A DNA stretch of 64,000 nt, taken from Phallus indusiatus. Lineage: Eukaryota; Basidiomycota; Agaricomycetes; Phallales; Phallaceae. Positions 12,403 through 24,265 of this stretch are shown here, piece by piece. Location: assembly GCA_027605045.1 (NCBI GenBank), contig JAQFWX010000070.1, positions 124,001-188,000 of the forward strand, given 5' to 3'. Below the pieces are notes generated by a model. That model was not told the DNA's origin. It made no database searches and worked only from the letters and a program-made list of their open reading frames with translations. A program made the position numbers and the translations under genes. The number at the start of each line of letters is the position of its first letter. Positions within the stretch are counted from its first letter, which is position 1.

Positions 12403-14150
12403 GAGTCACGCGTCACGACTTATCATCACCCGCCATGGTCGCGTCAACATTGTCCGCCATGGTTGCCTCTCTTCTGTATAAAACCATTTTCCAATGTCCA
12501 CCCAATTTCACAAATCAAACTCATAACCCATGGTTTTCTCTTATTCAGAACCTGTAGAATGTCCGAGGTGGGTACTTCAGTTGTTTTTCTTGATAAATGA
12601 GTAACCGTCACAAGTGAATACATGGATGAATATCCCTGTAATTCATTTCCTTCCAAACTTTCGTGTACTTCTCTGAATCATGGAACAAGTCCAATTGGAC
12701 GTCTCCCCACGGAGCTATTGGAAAAGATTGTATGGCTGTCAGCAGGAGAAGAACCAATGCCTCAGCCTCGTTATTGTATCCTGTCTCACGTCAGTCAGGC
12801 CTGGCGTCAAATAATCATCGGAAATCCAACCTTTTGGTCGTCAGTTGATTTGTCCTGGCCTCCTGAATTCCTTGGGATTACTCTGAGCCGCGCAGGATCG
12901 CTGTTAAAACTGTCCTTCCGATACACTGGACCTACTTCCACGCTCTTGCCAGACAGGGAGGTGTTCATTCACCGTATCCTCGCTCAGTACTCGCATCGAG
13001 TGGAAACACTAGTCATTAATCTCGAGTCATCCGTAGCCAAAAAATGCCCCAAAATTTCATTTTCTAACCTTCAAAAACTCATAATCACTGCTTATTCCTC
13101 CCACCATGGACTCGATTCTCAAATACCTTTTCTTGATATCGCTATGGGTTTACAGGTTTTGGATATCTCAAAATGCCGCGTTGACTTGCCTTGGGGTCAA
13201 CTGTTCAATGTTTTGCGAGGAGTCAAGCAACTCAAAATTCGTTTCAACTCTCAAAGCGGATACACCAAATTCTTATTGAACACACCATCTTTGCCCAATC
13301 TGCAGGATCTGTCCGTTGAATCTCCCTGTGGGTTTGACCCGAACGCGCATCTGCTGCGTTCCCCTACGCAGGAATTCATATTACCCAGCTTGGAAACCTT
13401 ACGCATTCATAGTTTCAACATGCCCACGCTAATGACGAGGTTACGTACCCCGGCTCTGCGACACTACGATGTGCGCACGCATGAATATGGAACCATCCAT
13501 CTCCTTAGACATTATCTGCACCCGGCTTTCGAGGACTTCGATTATTCATCCATCCGGTCCTTGTATGTTGGGTTTCATGCATCGTGCTCTTCAATATGCA
13601 TTTTGGGCTCGGAGCGACCATCACTATCCGACTTTTCTTCTAGTCGATCTTCTCATCCCCTTTCAAGTTCTAGTACCAATGCGGCTGGAAAAGGATTTCA
13701 TATCCAGTTCTTTCACCCACTAACAGTTGGGGTGTTTCTTCCGAAATGCCTTGATATCTTACTTCCAAAATTGACCAACCTCGCTTTATTATCTTTGAAA
13801 CATCACAATGCGTATGAAGTCAGCGAGGTTAAAACACTCGTGATGCTACAAATGCTGAAATACAAACCAAACCAATGCCCTAAATTGGAAACGATACACT
13901 GCCGTTTCCCAGACGGCCTACCTTTACGCGAAATTACGCGAAACTTCTGAAGAAAAGGATAGAACATGGGAATGGCAACTTGAAATACGTTTGTTTGGAA
14001 AACTATTCCGTTTATCAAGTCTTGGTGAAAGAAGCGGGAAAACTGGGTATTTCGGTCACGTTTTAGTATTTGTTAGTGTTTTTGAAGTTGGCTGTAATAT
14101 ATTTATTGGGAACTTTGAGGCTGATTGGCTCCAACAACAAAGAATTCACA
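12365..14150 (+). repeat. Segmental duplication, copy 1 (pairs with 15319-17264)
   Basis: The sequence from CTTCCAACATTTCTGGCCAC onward matches 15319 onward through promoter, both exons and about 170 bp of 3' flank, ending near AGAATTCACA. The copies are highly similar over most of the coding part. The left end lies inside the tail of the broken HNH gene, so one breakpoint was in that gene. Confidence 0.85.
12530..13950 (+). CDS. F-box protein, C-terminally truncated duplicate
   Basis: Exons 12530-12567 and 12615-13950, intron phase 2, about 457 residues. The F-box lies near residues 35-80 (IGRLPTELLEKIVWLS, then a Trp-Arg pair in QAWRQII), followed by leucine-rich-like segments. Family role: F-box proteins link substrates to the Skp1-cullin ubiquitin ligase; the target is unknown here. 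Compared with the paralogue at 15594, this copy has a 10-bp tandem duplication (TTACGCGAAA) and a 20-bp deletion just after it. Together they shift the frame, so the protein ends with REITRNF and lacks the last roughly 55 residues. A TATA-like TATAAAACC lies about 50 bp upstream of the start. It may be a functional short form or an early pseudogene. Confidence 0.75.
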
Positions 14151-15318
14151 GGAAGGACATATAAGGAACGCTCCGTTCTGGTAACCTTGCCATCCCAATG
14201 TGGACCGGAAGGCTATGGTAATTGTCATGTCGCCTTACTCCCCATCCTAACATTTATGTTGGCTCTCAGGGAGAGGATCCACTGCTGACAGAAACGAAGG
14301 AGATCAGATGCTTGGTAATCGAACAAAAGTCCGAGTCGCCGTGTAGTGGCTGTAGTTAGCACCGTGACTTGGGCTTGTTCCTTGCCGATTTATTCGTCTT
14401 CCAATCATCTATGTCCCTTCTATTATTATCGTCCTTTGTATTTTTCCTTATTCTTGAGTTCAATATGTGCTTCAATGGATTTGTCTCGATGAGTGAAAAA
14501 TAGTAGGCATGTTGTTCAATCTTCTTTGTTCCACATTGGCGGTTTTCATACCTTTCCTTCGGATAGCATTAAACCACGAACTTGATTGTAGATAGCTACT
14601 AGCGATACTACTTAATTCCTTTTACAAGAATACCATTAGATTTTAAATTCGAACCCGGTCCAAGTGAATTGACCTGCTTACTACTGGAATCGGGCGGATG
14701 AAGAACGTAAGAGGCTCGTTTCTATGTAATTGCTATCTTATCGTCTCCCTGAAATCCTGAAATACTCCTAGGTCCAACTTGTAGCACCGAGTACGGGAAT
14801 CATCGCCACTGCACGAATCTTTCGACTACCATGAACATTAGCGGTCTATTCTAACAACCTGGCTTCTTCCTCTCTTTGCCTACCTCGAGGCCCGGCTCAA
14901 TATTCCCCAAGCTTCAATTCAACCCCCTTCAATGTGGTTCTTTTTTTCTTTTCTGGCCAATTAGCTGGAATGAGCTGAAGCGATTCTGTTTCATTGGTCA
15001 GGACTGTACGTCAAGGTCGCGCGACCGATTATTACTCTTGAAGAGCTGAACCCACACGACTAATACGACGTGCAGCCGTTGCGACTCGGACTTGGAGCTA
15101 TGCTATGGAGATATTTCAGTCGTCCGGTGAATGGCGGTCACGTACGGCTCAAGCACAGGCCGGCGAACGTGCCAGCTGGCAGATCCGCCCGTCAAAACGA
15201 GTCTTCATCGCTACTCGACAGTACGTTTATCCGTTTCCCTTTAACGCACAAATATTGGCAATCGGTCCGCAATGTGTCAAACTAGGAAAATGCAATACCA
15301 GATGTGGCTCACTTCCCC
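14151..15318. other. Spacer between the two F-box copies, no gene seen
   Basis: About 1.17 kb without a supportable gene on either strand. Short frames exist around 15070-15360, but they lack domains and start just where the second duplication copy begins. Confidence 0.6.
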
Positions 15319-17264
15319 CTTCCAACATTTCTGGCCACCGTTTTATCTCGGCCCCATGACTCATCATCATCCGCCCTGGTTGCGTTGATGTGTTCTTCAA
15401 CGATTGTTGTCCCGAAGATTTTTGTGCGCGCTGTTTGACTGAGTTCATAGCGCCGCGACTAGGTACTTGCCGATCGCCGCAACGAATGAAGGATATTCAT
15501 TTCATACGTATGATGACATGAGGCCGCTTGTTATCTTCCGTATAAAACCGTTTTCCAATGTCCGCCCAACTTCACAAATCACACTCATAACCCATGGTTC
15601 TCTCTCGTTCGAAGCCTGTAGAATGTCTGAAGTGAGTATAACTCAGCTGTTTTTCTTGATAAATGAGTAACCGCCAAAAGTGAATACATGGATGATTATC
15701 TCCATGGTTCAATTCCTTCCGAGTTTTCGTATACGTCTCCGCCTCATGGAACAAGTCCAATCGGTCGTCTCCCCACGGAGCTACTGGAGGAGATTATATG
15801 GCTGTCAGCAGAAGAAGAACCAATGCCTCAGCCTCGTTATTGTATTCTGTCTCGCGTCAGTCAGCCCTGGCGTCAGATAATCATCGGAAACCCAAGCTTT
15901 TGGTTGACAGTCGACTTGTCCTGGCCTCCTGAATTCCTTGGGATGATTTTGAGCCGCGCAGGATCGCTGTTAAAGCTGTCCTTCCGATACATCGGGCCTA
16001 CTTCCACGCTCTTACCAGATAGGGAAGTGCTCATTAGCCATATTCTCGCTCAATACTCTCATCGAGTGGAAACATTGCTCATCAACCTTGAGTCACCCGT
16101 AGCCAAAAAGTGCTCCGAGGTATCATTTCCTAGCCTTAAAAATGCCATATTCGATGCCTATTCCTCCGACAGCGGACTCAACTCTCGAATACCTTTTCTC
16201 GACATTGCCGCGGATTTACAAGCTTTGGATATCTCGAAATGCCGCGTTGACTTGCCTTGGGATCAGCTGTTCAATGTTTTGCGAGGAGTCAGACAACTAA
16301 AAATTCGTTTCAACTCTCGAAACGGCTATACCAAATTCTTATCAAACTCATCATCCTTGCTCAATCTGCAGGATCTCTCTGTTGAATCTCTTTACGGGAT
16401 TGACGACGATCCAGATTTTGAACCTCGGGATCCGGACGCGTCTCTGCTGCGTTGTCCTACACAGGAATTTATATTACCCAGCTTGGAAACCTTATGCATT
16501 CATAGTTTCAACATGCCCACGCTAATGACGAGGTTACGTACCCCGGCTCTGCAACACTACGATGTGCGCACGCGTAAATATGGAAGTAGTCATGTCCTTA
16601 GACGTCATCTGCTCCCGGCTTTCGAGGACTTCGATTATTCGTCCATCCGGTCCTTGTATGTTGGGTTTCATGCATCGTGCTCTTCAATATGCATTTTGGG
16701 CTCAGAGCGACCATCACTATCCGACTTTTCTTGTCGCCGATCTTCTCATCCTGGTTCAAGTTCTAGTACCAATGCGGCTGGAAAAGGATTTCATATCCAG
16801 CTCTTTCACCCACCAACAGTCGGAGCGTTTCTTCCGAAATGCCTTGATATCTTACTTCCAAAATTGACCAACCTCGCTTTATTATCTTTGAAACATCACA
16901 ATGCGTATGAAGTCAGCGAGGTTAAAACGCTCGTGGTGCTTCAAATGCTGAAATATAAACCAAACCAATGTCCTAAATTGGAAACGATGCACTGCCGTTT
17001 CCCAGACGGCCTACCTTTACGCGAAACTTCTGATGCTATCTTGGATATTCTGGAGAAAAGAATAGAGTATGGGAATGGCAACTTGAAATACGTTTATTTG
17101 GAAAACTATTCCGTTTATCAAGTCTTGGTGAAGGAAGCGGAAAAGCTGGGTATTTCGGTTACATTCAGCGCGCCTTTACCAATTTGTTAGGATCTTCGAA
17201 GTTGGCTGTAATATATTTATTGGGAACTTGAGGCTGATTGGTTCCAACAACGAAGAATTCACAC
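15319..17264 (+). repeat. Segmental duplication, copy 2 (pairs with 12365-14150)
   Basis: Partner of copy 1, in direct orientation. The core promoter, the exon 1/intron/exon 2 layout and the 3' flank are shared. It keeps the undamaged C-terminal coding sequence and also has 27 extra bases (9 codons) in the coding region, around DDDPDFEPRD. Confidence 0.85.
15594..17190 (+). CDS. F-box protein, full-length copy
   Basis: Exons 15594-15631 and 15681-17190, intron phase 2, about 515 residues. The F-box is near residues 35-80 (IGRLPTELLEEIIWLS ... QPWRQIIIGNPSFW), followed by a long leucine-rich-like region and a C-terminal part (ILDILEKRIEYGNGNLKYVY) that the sister copy lacks. Probable substrate adaptor of an SCF ubiquitin ligase; F-box genes of this type are numerous in agaricomycetes and their targets are mostly unknown. 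A TATA-like TATAAAACC sits about 50 bp upstream of the start, as in copy 1. Confidence 0.82.
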
Positions 17265-18038
17265 GAGAGAAATTTGATTGATGCGAGCCCTCAGAGTCTA
17301 TTGCTAGCGATGGTTTCGACACAGGTTTCCCGTCCAATTTTACGGAAAAAGACTTTTTCGGATCAAGAGCAAAGACAATAAGATATCAAGTGTTACTTGA
17401 ACAGAATGCAATATATCTGTATCATTACATTACGAGATCCGAAATTCGATGGTATGTCAGGGCCAGGGGCGTACTCTTGTAAATCTCAGTTACATTGATT
17501 TTCGCCCCTAACACGACTCACTCGCGTATCTAAAGGCCAATCAACCCATACACTAACCTCGACGTCGACAAAGAATCGCTCGCTTTTTGTTGCAGAATGC
17601 ATGCACGTATATCTGGCTTTGCGAATCTCAATGAATAATTCTGGTTGACAATAACGATGCCCTGGCTACCTGGGTTTGCCACGGGTTATGGTTGGACTGC
17701 TAAATATGCTCTAGCACCGCTGCCAACCAGTGTCAGCTATGGCCGCCATTTCGATGCAAACAGTTGCACTTTCAAATCAACGATCAAAAATGCTAGTCTC
17801 TGATTCGCTCGCCAATCGACAGCCCAATTAAATGAGGCTGAGGTCTGAGATCTGAGGGGGTATCTCGTCATCTCACACTGTATCAACATGTCGACTCGCA
17901 ACCAGTAACACTCTTATTTTATCTATCCTTCTCACTCAACAACACCATCTGCGTATACCCCCTCCATACCGCTCGTTTTTTTCTATTACATTATTCATTT
18001 CCCGCAATCTGAAACCCTTAGGCCGTTTGAATTGAGTC
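17265..18038. other. Intergenic stretch, no gene seen
   Basis: No domain-bearing or spliced frame was found on either strand. It holds the 3' flank of the F-box gene and the promoter of the small membrane protein gene at 18039. Confidence 0.6.
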
Positions 18039-18596
18039 ATGCCTTCTTTGGAATTCCAACGACGGAGCATACTTGATTTACCACTAGTACCGAGGGATAC
18101 CAATTCTACCAATAGTTCCGCATGTTTCAACTCCAGGTATGTTTTTATCTGACTCACTTTTTCATGCAATGATGAACAGTCTGGTTCGCTACTCAGTGGC
18201 CAACCCATCTCCTGTCCGCCTGTCTTCAGCAGAACTACGTTCATTATCGTCATAACTGTTTTAGGTGTGTCTACATGTGTTTATCTTTTCCTTTTCCTTT
18301 TGCATGCTGATACGTCATTTTTTTTTTCAAATGAAGTTGTATTTGCGGCTATTGTGTTAGGTTATATCTCGTGGCGTTATTATCAAAGACGAATGGAAGA
18401 AAAGGCAATAAAAGAAGAAATGCGGCAATTGACCGTTCTTCAAAATCAAAGTATTCGAGAAATGCGCGAAGCTATGAATAACTCCAAGAATTATCGGAGG
18501 ATAGCGTCCGAAGAGTATGAGGATGATAGTGGTCTAGCTATTAACAAGCCTCTACCAACGCCCAACAAATCCATTTTTCGCAAATTATGGAGATAA
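18039..18596 (+). CDS. Small single-pass membrane protein with paired cysteines (family copy 3)
   Basis: Exons 18039-18136, 18197-18264 and 18337-18596, 141 residues. The acceptor at 18196 was chosen over one at 18179 because it keeps the frame. With it the introns are phase 2 then phase 1, and the second lies at coding base 166, exactly as in the gene at 3550. The N-terminal part has N-glycosylation-type sites (NST, NSS) and the motif CFNSSGQPISCP (about residues 29-40). A membrane segment follows (FIIVITVLVVFAAIVLGYI), then a basic, coiled-coil-like cytosolic tail (RRMEEKAIKEEMRQL). Family unrecognised; function unknown. Confidence 0.72.
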
Positions 18597-18919
18597 AGGT
18601 TATACGAACACACGGACTCATGTTTATTGTCGCCGGATCTCTTCTGTGTTATGTGTTTTCCTAATATTGTTATGCCGGATCCGACTGTAATTGGACGCTT
18701 ATTATTATTATATGTATAGTTAGACGTAAAGGTTCTGGTCAATATCACTGATGTTCGAGCTTTTCACTTTCATGAGACGGTGCTGTCTGGCTTTATATTA
18801 TACAACTAGGACAAAAGTACAGGACGTGTCTGAAAACAACTCATGTTACAACATGTTCATCATTGGTTGACTGCGCTGCGCTATATCAAACGCGGAGTCG
18901 TTCAACACGAGCACGGAGG

Positions 18920-20297
18920 TCATTCCCAGTCGAGAGTATCCATTTTTTTCTCCGGTGAGCTCTCTTGTAGTTCTCCCCAATTATCCGCAATTTTGAACAC
19001 CCGCGGCAAGGAATTCCAAACGTCCTTTTGAGCATTCTTGAAGATACCCGGAAGGGCTTCCCGACATTTGTCGCAGTAGGTAAGATAATTAAAATCGGTA
19101 AGCGCCAAGGTTGATAGTTTATTAAGGTATTCCAACGGTCTGGGATGTCGGATGTAAGTTGCATCACGGAGCAAATACTCGGCGTTCCCTATGAACCCGG
19201 ACCAGTTTTCTTTGCATTTGGCTTTGTTGCACCCTTTTGGGGGAGTGACGCGTCCACTCAGAGTAAGCCGGTGAAAGTCTAGGGCATATGTGGAGAAGTG
19301 GGAGAACCCGTGGAAATAACTCAAGAGTAGGGGCTGAGGTAGCTTGTGGATGTCTCTCTCGAGCGAGTAGCTCGGAGCGTAATATGAATTTGAGGAACAA
19401 TATGCCATAATAGTGTATAGACACGACGGTAACAGGACCTTCATGTCCAGTCTGAAGGCTGCTATCGCGACGTTAATCGCCTCTTTGATTTGTTCTTCGC
19501 TGCGAGGACGATTCCACGATTCCATCGTAGTGGGAAATGTCTGCAGTAAGAAGACCAGGATCTTTTTAAGAATAGAATCGACGGAGTACTTGTCGCAGAA
19601 CGCTAGTAAATCTTTGTGAGGTGCCTTGACTTCTTCGATTGGTCTAAAGAATAAATTGAGATCGTTGGGGTTGGGAAAAAAAGCTGATAGTTTACTTTTG
19701 ATCATAAACGATTTGCAAGAACGTCTGAACGTCTTCCGTTGAGTCGTGCAATCGAATAAATGGCAGGCCACCATACATCTCTGATTTGGGCACTTGCATC
19801 TGAACTTCAAACATATCATGAAAGACGGCAGAGATGCGTCGCATAACGCCCCGATGGACACCGAAGGCCACATCTTCATTGGATATCAGGACCAAATTGG
19901 CGTCCTCGAAGTAGAAGTCCTCGGAGCGATGGATGGTATCTTGTGCCATAGCGTCATCTTGCGTGGACGTGTCGACTGAATCAATCTCCCAATGCACACG
20001 CACTGGAAGTTGTGGTGATGGTGATGGTGATGAATGGTGAAGTGATGGTGCATGTGATACTGATGGAGGTGCACCAGATTCGAGAGCAACCTCATGTTGG
20101 GTGCCTTCATCAATTTGGGTATTTTGCGGCGATGGGTTTTCTGCCTGTTGTGCTGATTCTTCAGCGGGCTCCGCAGGCATCAGGAAATCTTCAGGAGCTT
20201 GATGAGAGCCTTCAAAGGCTGAAGAGCTGTTATTGCGAACTAGGGTCTCAAAATTGAGTCTAAAGCCTGATTCTGAGTGGAGATGAGTGAGTGCCAT
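18920..20297 (-). CDS. BTB/POZ domain protein (tandem copy A)
   Basis: Exons 19696-20297 and 18920-19643, a 52-nt intron in phase 2, about 441 residues. A long polar, Ser/Pro/Gln-rich N-terminal region of about 120 residues is followed by a BTB domain (EDANLVLISNEDVAFGVHR, then SAVFHDMFE) broken by the intron after IVYDQK. The C-terminal helical part carries a Cys-x4-Cys-x3-Trp motif (GCNKAKCKENW), a Cys-x2-Cys motif (YCDKC) and the end VWNSLPRVFKIADNW. Family role: BTB domains mediate dimerisation or Cul3 binding; this agaricomycete type has no assigned job. Paralogue of the next gene on the same strand. Confidence 0.82.
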
Positions 20298-21320
20298 TCT
20301 GGTAAGCAAACAACAAAAAGGAGATGAGGGAATGTGGGCACTCAGGAGAGATTTTAACAACGCACCATCGCTCAATATATAAAGATAGTGAATCTGATAT
20401 CTTTGCCTCCTCCACTTGGCTGTATGAGACCATGCCTTATCAACGTGTTTCACGAGGATAAAAACATACGTGGCTCAGTTTTGACATTTTCCTGGTTAGG
20501 TTGCCGGCGGAATAGGAGGTGTGTCTTATCATTTGAACCTCCGGCCACAAACAAAAATGAGCGGGTTCGGAAACTCTTTCGCATGATGAAGTGTCAAAGA
20601 CTCTCGATCGAGTAATTTGATACTGTAAATACAATGCCACCTGTTACGTTCACTGGGCGGCACTAGGCGGCAAATTTTGTCAGAAAGGAGCGGAAGACAG
20701 GGGATTAGGAGAACAATCACCCGCTTTTAGGGATCAGAGTAATGTCCACAAGATCTATAAAACTATTAATACTAGTAAGATAAAATATTGCCTTCTGATG
20801 ACCAGAGTGGTTACAGCACCTTCTCTGAAGGGTCTGATTAGGCCCCAATTACGGCGCAGTTGATTAGCTATTGCGCAGTCCGTGCATTTGCAATCCAAGC
20901 ATATCTAGAGCCACTCTTTGATTTGAGGATAAATGACAAACAATAATTTGATTTACACACACACCGTCAGATGACGAAGACGAGTACAGTTGGCAAGCCG
21001 CCCGCAACGGTCGACCCGAAACAGAGGGTAATATTTATGGAAAGCGCGTATTCAAATTTAGCACGGCCGCGCCATCTTGCTTGCAAGGGAATCCTGATTT
21101 GGTTTGATTTGAAGTTGTCAAGTTGAAAGTGCAAAGAGATTCAAAACAGTTTAGTATGGACGAAAAAGTACAGGAACATCATGATTTATGTGACATGGTA
21201 ACGCATCCTTATGTTGAACGAGGTGTTTGATTACTATACTCAAACGCCCCGTTCAACACGAAGTGCGTACGAAACATTTAAAATTCAAAAACGCAACTAG
21301 GAAAAAGGAAAAAAAAATGA
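20298..21320. other. Spacer between the two BTB genes, no gene seen
   Basis: About 1.0 kb with only short, unsupported frames. It should contain the promoter of copy A and the 3' flank of copy B. Confidence 0.6.
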
Positions 21321-22592
21321 TTAGGCACCTTCCCGCCTCAACTCCTCCCAACTGTCCGCAACTTTGAAGATTCTTGGCAGGGAATTCCAAACCTCTTTTT
21401 GGGCATCTCCGATAACGTCAGAAAGAGAGATCTGACACTTGGTGCAATAACTATCGGAGGCAAAATTGGGCATAGCCATGTCGGATAGCTTCTGCAGAAA
21501 TTCTAAAGGCTTTGGAGAACGGATATAACCAGTATTGTGAAGGAACGATTCTACCACAAAGTCCCTAAGCTTTACCCAAGCATCTCTACATTTTGCCTTT
21601 TTGTGGCATCCTCTAGGCGGAGTTTTTCGTCCTGTCCACGTGTTATCATAAAAGTCTATGACATAGGTTGAAAAATGGACGGATCCGTGATGAAACTGCA
21701 AAAGTAAAGGCTGAGGAAGTTTTTGTAAGTCCCGCTCGTAAGCCGATGATGACATGATTGTGTAAAGGCATGATGGTATCAATGTCTTCATGCCCGATCT
21801 AGAGGCTGCTATTGCGACGTTGATTGCTTCCTTGATTTTGTCACTGTCACGAGGACGATCCCAGGCTTCAAGAGTATCGGGATATGTCTTCGATAAGAGG
21901 GGAAGGATCTTTTTTACATGGCAATCGAAAGCATATTTGTCGCAGAATGCTAATAACTTGTAAGCATGTTCGATCAATTCAATAGGTCTAAATAATGAGA
22001 TCATTGACATTTAGAAATGAAGAGATAGTTGTTTAGTTAGAACCTACTTCTGGTCGTAGACGATCTGCAAAAATGTCTTGACCACCTCAGCAGACTCATC
22101 CAGCTGAACAAACGGCAAACCCTTATACATCTCTGACTCGGGTACTTTCGCCCGAATTTCGAATTTCTCATGGAGAACACCAGAGTGGCGTCGTAAGATG
22201 CTGCGATGGATTGCAAAGGCCACATTGTCTTCAGATATGAGTACCAAACTGGCGTCCTCAAGGAAGAAATCTTCGGATTGGTGAATAGAAGGCAAAGCAT
22301 ATTGTTCTGCTGCTGGTACGACGTCAACCAGCTCAGTATGCGCCAAGGATAGTTTAGGAAATGGGAACTCCGTAAACATGGGTGGTGAGGGGGTTTTTAC
22401 TGAAGCTTGTTGAGACGGTGCGAACCCTGGTGAAGAGGCCCGTAGTGATGATAGAGATACACTGGCAGCGGACGGAGTTAGAGTCGGATAAATCGACGGT
22501 GTATCCTGCATTGCCAGTGGGATCTCCTCCTCCTCGTGCATTGATCTTACTGAAGGAAAGTAGTGATAATCTATCGCGTTTTCGAGAGCCAT
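21321..22592 (-). CDS. BTB/POZ domain protein (tandem copy B)
   Basis: Exons 22048-22592 and 21321-21987, a 60-nt intron in phase 2 at the same place as in copy A, about 403 residues. The N-terminal polar region is shorter. The BTB domain (EDASLVLISEDNVAFAIHR, then SGVLHEKFE) and C-terminal part (GCHKKAKCRDAW, YCTKCQ, VWNSLPRIFKVADSWEEL) align along their length with copy A. The conserved Cys-x4/5-Cys and Cys-x2-Cys pairs suggest a small metal site, which is an inference. Tandem duplication followed by marked divergence, strongest in the N-terminal region. Confidence 0.82.
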
Positions 22593-22986
22593 TTGACTGA
22601 TGATGATACGATAAAAGAGGGAGCAAGTCGATCTCAGCTGATCTTGTGGAAACTCGGAGACGTCAACATGTCCCTGCTTGTTATAAACACAAACGATTAG
22701 CAATGCCTCGCTTCTTCAACGTGTTTCGAAAAACGAAACGTCACAATGCGTCCATGACCAAACATTCTGACACAGGTATCGATGAGAACCATGAAACTTC
22801 TCGTGCATTATAATAACATGGATATGTTTATGCCCCACCAATATCCGACGGCCGATTTTCTTCAAGATGAGATGAGGATCTAGACCTCGCGCGAGGTTGG
22901 CACCAAATTAAACATGTGGACAATGTATGCAGAGTCTGGTCACTTTAAGATGTGAAAATTCGTATGTGACAAAAAAAACCATACCT

Positions 22987-24265
22987 CTAATACGACATCT
23001 CTTCTTCCAGAGGTGACATTCCTTCCTCTTGAACAGATAGCTTCCAGGCTTTCCGTATTTCCACATAAACCTTCTACAAAATGTGCGTCACTCCGACTCG
23101 GTGAAGGAAAAGATATATGACACTAACTTTCTGTGGCAAACGTCGACGCAGGCGAAATAAATTAGAGAGGAGCTGTTCCGTCGAGGGAACATCTTTACTA
23201 TATGCACCTTGAAGAAAGCTGGCAACGTCAATATTACGAAAGTTTCTCAGCTCCGCTTTGTACAACGGTTCTTCTCCCAAGTATCCATCGGACCAATGAA
23301 GATAAATTTGATTGTATCTTGACATCTCCTTGTCAGCATGTTTTTGTTCTTTGATACAACACCCAATAGCTTCAATTTCGAGAGAGAGGAATGATGAATT
23401 AGAAACACTTACGTAGCTTCAAACACTTTTTCATAGTTGCAGGGCCTAGTCCTTTAGAAAAAAGTTTCATAACTCGCTCGCGATCTTCAGAGGTATGCAA
23501 TTCTACGTAAAGCATATCTCTCAAAGTATATTCATCAAACGCTTCACTCCTCCAATCGGGAGCGACCATATCCGATCTAGACGCTTCCCAGAGTTCCGAG
23601 ACAAAGTTTTCACGAAGGAGGAGAAGATAGCCGAGCAACACGATCAGGCTGCCTTTATGCAACGAACCATCAGACTTCTTCAGTTTCAAGGTAGGAATCC
23701 AAAGTAACTCGTCATTTTCTGACAACGCTTTTGTGTACCATCTGATCCTTTTGTTCAAGATATGAAACGACCACATGTACTTTCGTGGACAGGCGAGGAT
23801 TGATTCCGTGAAAGTATATGTCGTATGACGACTTGGGCCATCGGGATCAGCATGATGATAAAACGTTACGAATAAGGTCGCATACTTCGGATTCGGAGAT
23901 TCTCGAACTGCGTACAGAAAGTGAGGATGGGAGTATAATGCGTATGGGACATTGTTTCGGCGAGCCATGTTGAGGAGCATATGGTCCCGGACACGAAATT
24001 CAGGAAAATAATCTGGAGGAAAATTTCGAAGGTTGGGATATAATTTTGGAAGTGTATGGATCCGTTTAAGAGTATGAAAAGGTTCTTCATCTGGTGCATA
24101 CATGGGCAACTCACAGGGCCCAATTAGATTGTACCACGTTCCAAGTCTCATCGGGTACTGATCGAGTAGTGATCGGCGACAGAAATTGGGATTCGGATAC
24201 AGGTGTTTGGTGACTTTGTCAACGATCCTGTTCTCGTTGATAACGATATCATCGTTAGGGTCCAT
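22987..24265 (-). CDS. Unknown conserved-looking protein of about 385 residues
   Basis: Exons 23413-24265, 23128-23348 and 22987-23070; introns of 64 and 57 nt join in frame (phase 1 then phase 0). The acceptor of intron 1 was chosen because only it keeps the long downstream frame open. No signal peptide, membrane span or known domain is visible. The protein is rich in Tyr, Pro and Arg in its N-terminal half (RIHTLPKLYPNLRNFPPDYF, SHPHFLYAV) and charged later (SFLQGAYSKDVPSTEQLLSN), ending EEEMSY. The well-behaved frame and codon use argue for a real gene; the function is unknown. Confidence 0.65.

Noticed and set aside
14640..14720. tRNA-like B box (GGTTCGAA on the minus strand)
   Set aside because: The possible A box is only about 20 bases away and no cloverleaf stem forms.
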